From: Candidatus Woesearchaeota archaeon
Lineage (GTDB): Archaea > Nanobdellota > Nanobdellia > Woesearchaeales > JACPBV01
Length of the DNA stretch: 6,737 bases
Direction: 5' to 3'
NCBI GenBank assembly: GCA_016180165.1
Contig: JACPBU010000145.1
Coordinates: 1 to 6,737, forward strand
Made by a program: the position numbers and the translations under genes
Shown here: piece by piece, positions 1 to 5,017 of the stretch
Layout: each line of letters starts with the position of its first letter
Numbering within the stretch: position 1 is the stretch's first letter
The notes under the pieces: generated by a model
Database searches by the model: none
Seen by the model: the letters and a program-made list of their open reading frames with translations, nothing else
What the model was told of the DNA's origin: nothing

Positions 1-549
1 GTTTATTCCTGCAATCCTCACTGCAAAGATGTCTTTGTTGTATTTCTGTATCCTTGCAGCATTTGCCCCTTTGATGACATGGTAGTTTGTCACAATATAA
101 CCGTCTTTCCTGATGATGGCTCCGCTCCCTAACCCGACATCGGTCTGCACGCTCACCACTCCCGGAAGGACGTCTTCGATGACTGACGAAAAATCGGATG
201 ATTGGACGGTGATCCCTGCCACTTCGTTCTTCAGCGCTTCAAGCTGCTTGCTGCTCTCATCCTGCAGGTCACCAATGACATCGGTAAGCGTCGTCATCTT
301 TTTTTTGGTATCAGCAGAGACAGCCTCAATCTTCGAATCAAGAAGCTGGTTTTCAAACGAGAGGTTCCTTTTGATATCATCAGCCTTGATAGAAAGCTCT
401 CTGATAAGCTGGGCGATGTTGCTCTCGAGCGTTTTGATATTGGCGGAAGTTTCCTCCTTTAAGTTTTGTATCGAGAGAAAGGAAAATGCCCCGACAAGGG
501 CGATTCCGACAGCCAGCGCAAAAACAATCCTTCGGTCATTACCTGCCAT
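1..549 (-). CDS. Membrane-anchored HtrA/DegP-like trypsin-fold serine protease, N-terminal part (3' end beyond window)
   Basis: The minus frame is open from an ATG at 549-547 to the window edge, giving 183 residues without a stop. Residues 8-27 are a hydrophobic helix (IVFALAVGIALVGAF...), read as a signal anchor. Residues 30-115 are charged, heptad-like and probably coiled coil. From about residue 119 the start of a trypsin-like domain appears: SSVIEDVLPGVVSVQT, then GSGAIIRKDGYIVTNYHVIKG, where H157 is the expected catalytic His of the HtrA/DegP family. The catalytic Asp and Ser and any PDZ domain would lie past the edge. By family knowledge it would act as an extracytoplasmic quality-control protease; that is inference. 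The start is supported by a TATA box (571-580) about 27 bases upstream, so the transcript is probably leaderless. It could also be a HtrA-like protein with no PDZ domain; the fragment cannot tell. Confidence 0.88.
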   Translation of the reverse strand, partial: MAGNDRRIVFALAVGIALVGAFSFLSIQNLKEETSANIKTLESNIAQLIRELSIKADDIKRNLSFENQLLDSKIEAVSADTKKKMTTLTDVIGDLQDESSKQLEALKNEVAGITVQSSDFSSVIEDVLPGVVSVQTDVGLGSGAIIRKDGYIVTNYHVIKGANAARIQKYNKDIFAVRIAGIN

Positions 550-570
550 AATACCTAAACTGATGCCGGA

Positions 571-580
571 GATATAAAAA
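571..580 (-). promoter_or_regulatory. TATA box (BoxA) of the HtrA-like gene
   Basis: The minus strand reads TTTTTATATC, centred about 27 bases upstream of the ATG at 549. With the usual archaeal spacing of about 25-27 bases from TATA to transcription start, the mRNA would begin at or next to the start codon. No Shine-Dalgarno-like sequence precedes the ATG, which agrees with a leaderless message. Confidence 0.6.
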
Positions 581-618
581 TCTTTGGGATTTAAAGATGG
601 AAATATGAAGGATAGGAT

Positions 619-623
619 AAAAA
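619..623 (-). terminator. Oligo-T terminator after tRNA-Arg
   Basis: The minus strand has TTTTT directly after the discriminator base of the tRNA. Archaeal RNA polymerase terminates at such short T tracts. No hairpin other than the tRNA itself precedes it. The HtrA-like gene downstream has its own TATA box, so the two units are probably transcribed separately. Confidence 0.45.
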
Positions 624-637
624 TGAGCCTGCAGGGA

Positions 638-674
638 CTTTCGCCAGGTTTTTTCACGAATGGAAAAAAGCTGA
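638..674 (-). other. tRNA-Arg intron 2 (non-canonical, T loop position 59/60)
   Basis: A 37-base intron splits the T loop after TTCGAA (680-675); base 60 is the T at 637. The T stem CAGGG/CCCTG is the outer helix. The T-loop bases TTCG (680-677) pair perfectly with intron CGAA (645-638 region) as the 4-bp central helix. The 5' bulge is AA/T and the 3' bulge is AG/T. Inside, TCAG/CTGG and a 7-bp TTTTTTC/GAAAAAA stem close a CATTCGT loop. Splicing at the usual bulge positions regenerates a consensus TTCGAAT loop. The only flaw in the motif is that the third 5' bulge base could also form a T-G pair. Confidence 0.8.
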
Positions 675-695
675 TTCGAACCCTGATTCTACCGT

Positions 696-715
696 TCCAT
701 CGTTGGAATATAACA
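696..715 (-). other. tRNA-Arg intron 1 (canonical position 37/38)
   Basis: A 20-base intron follows the anticodon loop base G37 (716). The archaeal bulge-helix-bulge can be drawn. The outer helix is the anticodon stem. CTTC (721-718) pairs with intron GATG (701-698) with one T-T mismatch. The 5' bulge is G-G/T and the 3' bulge is G-A/A38. An inner GTT/AAC helix closes a short loop. Cleavage after the second base of each bulge gives the boundaries listed. This is the standard site for the archaeal tRNA splicing endonuclease. Confidence 0.75.
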
Positions 716-775
716 CCGAAGCGGTATGTCCTGATCCATTAGACTACAGGCCCATAGGAAGGCGAAAGAGCTGGG

Positions 776-785
776 CCTTATTTAA
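776..785 (-). promoter_or_regulatory. TATA box for tRNA-Arg
   Basis: The minus strand reads TTAAATAAGG, centred about 28 bases upstream of the tRNA 5' end at 753. This fits an archaeal TBP/TFB promoter. The surrounding A/T block (776-790) is nearly symmetric, so it could also fire to the right, but no convincing gene starts at the matching distance on the plus strand. Confidence 0.5.
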
Positions 786-921
786 TATTAACGATTTCCG
801 GGGGTTTTGTGGAGAAACACCATACCAATAAAAAATCAAAGTTATACCATTCCGACCTAAAGGCTTCAATAAATAAGTTTCTATCGCAGGAATTACGCCT
901 GTTGAGGTTTATTTGGCAAAA

Positions 922-930
922 TTTTAAAAA
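922..930 (+). promoter_or_regulatory. Candidate TATA box for the first GAPDH homologue
   Basis: TTTTAAAAA is the best A/T element in the 231-base gap before the ATG at 985. The implied start near 952 would leave a leader of about 33 bases containing the GAGG motif at 972-975. The assignment is weak because other A/T-rich stretches (781-790 and 963-970) are nearby. Confidence 0.3.
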
Positions 931-984
931 CCAGAGGGGGTTTTTCCCGGGCAGGCAAATCGCATTTTACAGAGGAAAAAAGTT

Positions 985-2211
985 ATGGGCAAGAGATTAA
1001 ATGTGTTTATCAATGGAACTGGGATCTATTGCCGGGATCTTATCAGATATGCCTATGGCCGCAATGGCAATATAAACGTAGTTGGTGTGAACGGCACCGA
1101 CGGGAAATTTTCTCCAGGGCAATTTGCTGAGCTGCTGGGCAGCGATCCTGATATGGGCGACCCTTTTGAATTTAAAGCTGGCAGCGATAAACACCCGGTA
1201 ACCCCGATCAAGGAGATAGTTACCTATCACGGCGGGAGGGAAAGTATAGGCTCGGTTACAATTCGAGAGAAATATAATGATGCATATGGAAGTAGAAACG
1301 CAGCTATCCCGCTCTTCCGCCAGGCTGATTACCAGAAGATTCCGTATGAGGATCTTGATGTTGATGTCATTTACGACGCAAGCGGATCTCCCCCGCAAAT
1401 GGAATCTTCCCAAAGGCATCTTGATGCTGGTGCGCCATTAGTCCAATTTTGTGAATATATTGATTCGCCTTTTATCGGTGAAAGAGGGAAGGTTAGTGAT
1501 GTCCCTGAAAAAAGGATTAAAACGCATATCATGGGTGTCAATGATAATAAAGCTGATTTAGGCCGTGACCGTGCATATTCGTGCGGCTCTAGCATAACTA
1601 ACTGCATTGCTGTTTTGCTCCATGCGCTCAATTTACGGTATAGTGTTGATAAACTGCTGGTTTCCGATTATGCCCCGGGGAATGCCCAATCAGATGTTCA
1701 GGGCAGCTGGGTTCGGGTTTTGCATAATGCAGCCGGTCAAGAGACCGGGCTTGATGTGCTCGAGGCAATATTAACCCAAGAACAAGTAAGAGCAAAGCCA
1801 GAGATGGTGGGAAAACTCGTCAACCCTTATATCGAAGGATGGAATCCATTAGTGTCTGCCATTGAGCTGGGTGTCGGCATGGATTCTAATCCATCTGTCG
1901 AAGAGTTTAACAGATTCTTAAAAGCTGTTGCAGAGGGATCAGCTGGAGAACAATATGCAAGGCTTAAAGGCAGGCTAGGATGTGGTGACTGGCTGGATTC
2001 ACCCCATGAATGGGTCGGAAACACATTTTCAGCCCTGGTCGATGACAAACGGACAATTGCGCATGCGGATAGCAAATCAATTAGCTTTTTAGCATTCTTC
2101 AATCCTGTCAGGATGCCAACCCTCAGGCAGGCTGAATTCATGGAAGAGAGGGTTTTACCGCATAAGGAATCTCTCAAAGGTGGCGATAGTGCACGGTTTG
2201 ATTATCATTAG
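985..2211 (+). CDS. Catalytically degenerate class I GAPDH homologue
   Basis: A 408-residue protein with the layout of phosphorylating class I glyceraldehyde-3-phosphate dehydrogenase, which normally has about 330-340 residues. Family landmarks are visible: a degenerate N-terminal Rossmann start (LNVFINGTGIYCRDLI, where the family has ING-GRIGR), DVDVIYDASGSP (res. 125-136, the STG segment), HIMGVND (181-187) and SSITNC (202-207). Aligning CGSSITNC with the family NASCTTNC puts S203 where the catalytic Cys should be, and Y229 (VSDYA) where TVHAY has the catalytic His. Loss of both argues against dehydrogenase activity; a regulatory or structural role, or another chemistry, is inference. C200 lies three residues away and is not an obvious substitute. 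The ATG at 985 has GAGG at 972-975, nine bases upstream. The frame is intact and ends in TAG. A second GAPDH homologue follows 221 bases downstream. Confidence 0.82.
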   Translation: MGKRLNVFINGTGIYCRDLIRYAYGRNGNINVVGVNGTDGKFSPGQFAELLGSDPDMGDPFEFKAGSDKHPVTPIKEIVTYHGGRESIGSVTIREKYNDAYGSRNAAIPLFRQADYQKIPYEDLDVDVIYDASGSPPQMESSQRHLDAGAPLVQFCEYIDSPFIGERGKVSDVPEKRIKTHIMGVNDNKADLGRDRAYSCGSSITNCIAVLLHALNLRYSVDKLLVSDYAPGNAQSDVQGSWVRVLHNAAGQETGLDVLEAILTQEQVRAKPEMVGKLVNPYIEGWNPLVSAIELGVGMDSNPSVEEFNRFLKAVAEGSAGEQYARLKGRLGCGDWLDSPHEWVGNTFSALVDDKRTIAHADSKSISFLAFFNPVRMPTLRQAEFMEERVLPHKESLKGGDSARFDYH

Positions 2212-2228
2212 CTGTCGGAACTATAAAA

Positions 2229-2233
2229 TTTTT
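2229..2233 (+). terminator. Oligo-T tract after the first GAPDH homologue
   Basis: A TTTTT run lies 18 bases past the stop codon, preceded by ATAAAA, the kind of short T tract that ends archaeal transcripts. The next gene has its own TATA elements, so separate transcription is plausible. Confidence 0.3.
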
Positions 2234-2399
2234 CTCAGGTGTGCAGAAACTGCGAAAGCTGGTGGCTTTCTGAAATAGAGCGCAAGGTTTTCTTCTGGAA
2301 AAATTTGTTTTGTAGAGTTCGGAAGATTTACGATATATGTTCTGCACTATGGGAAAACATATAAACTGGCTTTTTTATCTTTGATTTAATAGGATATTT

Positions 2400-2408
2400 T
2401 TTATAAAA
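2400..2408 (+). promoter_or_regulatory. TATA box for the second GAPDH homologue
   Basis: TTTATAAAA is centred about 29 bases upstream of the ATG at 2433, giving a transcript start only a few bases before the gene. A second candidate, CATATAAAC at 2358-2366, would give a leader of about 45 bases that includes the G-rich GGGGGATGA at 2421-2429, which could act as a ribosome binding site. The sequence alone does not choose between them. Confidence 0.5.
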
Positions 2409-2432
2409 CGATTAAAAATGGGGGGATGAAAG

Positions 2433-3436
2433 ATGGTGCAAGTTATTTATGTTGGTGTTAATGGGGCAGGGAGAATCGGAAAGTTGTCAACGTGGCAGCT
2501 TTTTGAGCTCGACCGGATTAATAAAGCTGCTGGAATCATTGGGCCAAGAGTTATCGTCAGGGCAATCAATGATGTGGTTCCAATAGACCAGACTGTTGCA
2601 TCTTACCAAAAAAAGGATCAGACCCATGGCGAACTTGGATGGAATGTCGAAAAATTAGGAAATGATAGGATTAGCATCAATGGCGAAGAAGTTCTTGTTT
2701 TTAATAAAGGTGACCCTTCCTCTATCCCATGGTTTCACAACCAGCAAAAGTTGACATCACTTTGGCGATGGGTGTCAACCATGAACTGTATAAGCCATTT
2801 GATTCAATAGGAAATCCTTATCACGTCGATATTGCAAATGCTTCATGCACCACAAAGGCCCTTGCAACCCCAATTAAGGCTTTGATGAATGCAGGAATCA
2901 CTTTTTATGCCGTGCTTATGGATACAGCGCATGCTGCCACAAACACTCAGAGGGTGTTGCAGTTTGCGGACGTTTATGGGGTATTGGATGAGCTTCAGAC
3001 TGCAAAAACAGGTGCTGCAATTGCAACTGCAGAGCTTATTCCGGTCCTTGAACATCTCATGGACGGCTATGCCATCAGGGCACCCGTTAAGGATGGCTCC
3101 TTTGCAAACATTTTTTCAGTGGTCTCTGCTGACGATTCTGAAAAAATTACTGTAACTGGCATCAACAAAAGATTAGAAGAGGCATCCAGATGCCCACAAA
3201 CAATGGGAAGGCTTGCATACTTTAGGGGTATGGAAGCAGGAACGACTGACATTGTTGGGAATGCTGCATCAGGAATCATTGTTGCATCAAAGACTAAATC
3301 AATTAAACTCCCATTCCCGGACAGCAACGGAAGACCAACTGCACTTATTGGAATTTGCTCAGGCTATGATAATGAATTAGGGCCATCGAGGGATCTTGCA
3401 ATGCTTGTTGGCGACATCGCAAGAAAAACATTTTAG
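2433..3436 (+). pseudogene. Class I GAPDH, interrupted by an out-of-frame deletion
   Basis: The first frame gives residues 1-100 of a GAPDH: VIYVGVNGAGRIGK (Rossmann GxGxxG), AINDV, and ISINGEEVLVF...GDPSSIPW. At about 2732 homology jumps to another frame (readable from 2729) with SQPAKVDITLAMGVNHELY, then NASCTT with the catalytic Cys at 2846-2848, MDTAHAATNTQ with the catalytic His, and the C-terminal catalytic domain to a TAG at 3434-3436. Compared with the family, the stretch between '..PW' and '..PAKVD', about 30 residues including the STG segment that helps bind NAD, is missing, so this is a deletion of roughly 95-105 bases rather than a one-base slip. Neither piece would be functional alone, and the downstream ATG at 2729 has no ribosome binding site. 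It is either a real, probably recent pseudogene (both halves remain well conserved) or an assembly error in a working gene. Confidence 0.85.
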
Positions 3437-3444
3437 TGGAAGTA

Positions 3445-3462
3445 GGATAAAGTTATTTATCC
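3445..3462. terminator. Hairpin in the convergent gap, candidate bidirectional terminator
   Basis: GGATAAA (3445-3451), loop GTTA, then TTTATCC (3456-3462) form a perfect 7-bp inverted repeat. It fills most of the 26-base space between the stop codon of the GAPDH remnant (3436) and the stop codon of the downstream HIT gene on the other strand (3463). The position suggests a shared transcript end. The stem is A/T-rich and there is no long T tract, so intrinsic termination is uncertain. Confidence 0.4.
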
Positions 3463-4005
3463 CTAAGGTATCCTTTCCATCTGCCTCACCAGGTAGTTTT
3501 CCTCGCCTTCAGGCTCTTCCAATGCGATTGCATCTTTTTTCATGGGAACAGCCTGCTTGCTCTGGGAATCCTTGCCAAAACCTATCCTTCCAATCTCATC
3601 TTTCAGCTTTAATTCGACGGTAGAGACCTCTTCCTCTGTCATCTGCCTTGGCTGCCAGGATAATTGCACGCCATCATTCTCAAGCCGTGGAATGACCTGA
3701 ACTATCACATGGGCAACTTTCTGCCCGGCGGAAACCCCATTTGAGACAAAGATGTTAGTGCCATGCACCTTGAGCACGTCAAAGATGGCCGAGGAGACCT
3801 TATTTGCGATGTTGAACAATTTCCCGACGAGAAAATTGGGGACCTGCTCAAAGATGGGGATATGCTGCTTGGGAATGATGAACGCATGCCCGGGATTTGC
3901 GCCGTTGAAGTCAAGGATGGCAATGGTGTCATCGTCCTCAAAGAACTTCTTTGAAGGGATGGTGTTTGCGATGATATCGCAGATGATGCATTTTGGCGGT
4001 TCCAT
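3463..4005 (-). CDS. HIT-family protein lacking the catalytic histidine
   Basis: A 180-residue histidine-triad (HIT) protein. CIICDII (C6, C9), DFNGANPGHAFIIPKQH (H48), NIFVSNGVSAGQKVAH (H99) and VIPR follow the Hint/Hit pattern. C6, C9, H48 and H99 match the zinc-site spacing of bacterial Hit proteins. The triad, normally H-x-H-x-H, reads H99-V-I-V-Q103: the middle His is Ile and the nucleophilic His is Gln. Gln at the last position recalls the HxHxQ of galactose-1-phosphate uridylyltransferases, but with the middle His lost too, a nucleotide-binding or partner role is more likely. The tail (about 125-180) is charged and unfolded-looking. The ATG follows directly after the UAG of the upstream HIT gene, in the same frame, with GGGTGG just upstream, so translation is probably coupled. 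Confidence 0.88.
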   Translation of the reverse strand: MEPPKCIICDIIANTIPSKKFFEDDDTIAILDFNGANPGHAFIIPKQHIPIFEQVPNFLVGKLFNIANKVSSAIFDVLKVHGTNIFVSNGVSAGQKVAHVIVQVIPRLENDGVQLSWQPRQMTEEEVSTVELKLKDEIGRIGFGKDSQSKQAVPMKKDAIALEEPEGEENYLVRQMERIP

Positions 4006-4887
4006 CTAGCCACCCAGCAGCCGTGCGATGTCGTCAAGGTTCGGGGCTGTTTCTTCCTGCCCTTTATCGCCGCCCTTGGCAGCTCTGGCTTTCTTTCCCG
4101 GCTGCTTTTTTTTGCCAGAACGGCTTTGGCGGATTTTTTCCCCCTTTATCCCCGGCTGCGAGCTGTCAACCTCAGCTTCGGGCTCTTTGGGATTTTGGGA
4201 AGCCCCCACATGGATTTTGCTTAAGCCAGAGCCTCCCTGCAGGACTGCACCCTGAGGTTCATGAAGTGTGCTTTGAGAATCCAGCCCTTTATCCTTAACC
4301 TGCTTTTCACCTGCCCCCTCAGCTTTTTTCTGGAGAATCTGCGCAATTGCAGGAGCCTGCTTTTTCTGGAGAATCTTTTTTCCCGAGCCGACATATTCTT
4401 CCAGTTTCATCCTGATATTTTCCAGGGCGTCCTCTGCAACTTCTTTCTGGGGCAGCCTGAATTCAACCCCATCTTTATCCATGCGGGGGATGATATGCAC
4501 CATGAAATGCTGCGCCCTCTGACCGGCTGCAACACCGTTCTGGACAAGGATATTTGTGCCTGATGCCTTAAGCGCCCTCAGGCAGGCATTGGAAATAGTC
4601 TTTGCCACCATAAAGATATGTGCTATCTCCTCTTCAGAAAGCTGGGGCATAATTGCATAATGCTCTTTTGGCAGAAGGAGGACATGGCCCGGATTTGCGG
4701 GATTGATGTCTAAAATCGCAATTGACTTATCATCTTCGTAGATTTTCTTGGACTGGACCTTACCGCTGATGATCTGGCAGAAGATGCACTGCTTCTTCTG
4801 AAATTCCCTAAGCTCTTCAGGCGACATATTCTTTATCTTCTCCTGAAGCTCCTTGATCTGCTCTTCGGACATCTCCTGCTGCGCCAT
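4006..4887 (-). CDS. HIT-family nucleotide hydrolase/transferase with long basic tail
   Basis: A 293-residue protein. Residues 1-32 are a charged helix (MSEEQIKELQEKI..., MSPEELREFQ). The HIT domain follows: CIFCQIISGKV (C34, C37), DINPANPGHVLLLPKEH (H76), TNILVQNGVAAGQRAQH (H127) and VHIIPR. C34, C37, H76 and H127 fit the zinc site. The triad reads H127-F-M-V-H131, so the catalytic His is kept and the middle one is Met. HIT enzymes cleave or transfer nucleoside phosphates; the substrate here is unknown. Residues 165-285 are Lys/Gly/Gln-rich and probably disordered, with ILQKK repeated at 172 and 184, ending in a short helix-like motif, NLDDIARLLGG. The start is fixed by a TATA box about 27 bases upstream (leaderless). 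It is the first gene of a two-gene unit with the degenerate HIT gene. Confidence 0.9.
   Translation of the reverse strand: MAQQEMSEEQIKELQEKIKNMSPEELREFQKKQCIFCQIISGKVQSKKIYEDDKSIAILDINPANPGHVLLLPKEHYAIMPQLSEEEIAHIFMVAKTISNACLRALKASGTNILVQNGVAAGQRAQHFMVHIIPRMDKDGVEFRLPQKEVAEDALENIRMKLEEYVGSGKKILQKKQAPAIAQILQKKAEGAGEKQVKDKGLDSQSTLHEPQGAVLQGGSGLSKIHVGASQNPKEPEAEVDSSQPGIKGEKIRQSRSGKKKQPGKKARAAKGGDKGQEETAPNLDDIARLLGG
4325..4376 (-). repeat. Two 16-base direct repeats in the HIT gene tail
   Basis: On the plus strand TTTTTCTGGAGAATCT occurs at 4325-4340 and again at 4361-4376, offset by 36 bases (12 codons). It encodes ILQKK twice in the disordered tail of the longer HIT protein. An in-frame offset suggests a small tandem duplication whose intervening codons have since diverged. 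Confidence 0.7.
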
Positions 4888-4908
4888 AGAGTTCTTTTTC
4901 TCCCTGAG

Positions 4909-4918
4909 ATTTTAAAGG
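4909..4918 (-). promoter_or_regulatory. TATA box of the HIT gene pair
   Basis: The minus strand reads CCTTTAAAAT, centred about 27 bases upstream of the ATG at 4887, so the transcript should start at the initiator codon. The core AACCTTTAAAA is nearly identical to the promoter of the divergent phosphohexomutase gene. Confidence 0.65.
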
Positions 4919-4983
4919 TTTGTTTTTTGTTGCTAACACCCCATATTACAGCCAATTCGGAATGGTTCATTTTTTTTGCTATA

Positions 4984-4993
4984 CCTTTAAAAG
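4984..4993 (+). promoter_or_regulatory. TATA box of the phosphohexomutase gene
   Basis: CCTTTAAAAG is centred about 29 bases upstream of the ATG at 5018, implying a leaderless or nearly leaderless mRNA. No Shine-Dalgarno-like motif lies between it and the start. The 130-base region 4888-5017 therefore holds two divergent promoters with the same ACCTTTAAAA core, plus T-rich stretches at 4920-4930 and 4969-4978. Confidence 0.65.
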
Positions 4994-5017
4994 CAACCCT
5001 TTATTTTAATTGATATC

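Larger units (their letters stand above)
624..753 (-). tRNA. tRNA-Arg(TCG) with two introns
   Basis: Read on the minus strand from 753, the mature tRNA folds completely: acceptor GGGCCTG (753-747) with CAGGCTC (631-625); D stem GTCT/GGAC with A14, GG and A21 in the loop; anticodon stem TACCG (726-722) with CGGTA (694-690); anticodon TCG at 719-717 (reads CGA, Arg); a 4-base variable loop; T stem CAGGG (685-681) with CCCTG (636-632); discriminator A at 624. Exons are 753-716, 695-675 and 637-624, totalling 73 bases. Intron 1 is 20 bases at 37/38. Intron 2 is 37 bases at 59/60, and removing it restores the T loop TTCGAAT. CCA is not encoded. A TATA box lies about 28 bases upstream and TTTTT (623-619) follows directly. 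Fold and splice sites were derived by hand. Confidence 0.9.

Noticed and set aside
113..577. A 154-codon plus-strand frame across the HtrA-like gene
   Set aside because: It is antisense to a frame with clear HtrA similarity, and its Ser/Leu-rich composition is typical of a reverse-strand shadow.
809..1000. A 63-codon plus-strand frame starting with GTG, about 24 bases after an A/T block, overlapping the first GAPDH homologue by 16 bases
   Set aside because: The sequence has no recognisable motif, the product is an unstructured-looking basic peptide, the overlap with a well-supported gene start is awkward, and the A/T block already serves the tRNA on the other strand.
2433..3436. Programmed frameshifting or an mRNA intron as the explanation for the two-frame GAPDH
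   Set aside because: About 30 family residues are absent, so shifting frame or splicing out sequence could not restore the protein; there is also no inserted bulge-helix-bulge sequence at the site.
4003..4008. UAG between the HIT genes as a pyrrolysine codon
   Set aside because: An ATG follows immediately with a GGGTGG motif just upstream, UAG also ends the GAPDH homologues and the downstream HIT gene, and no pyl gene is in the window. Kept only as a low-probability readthrough note.
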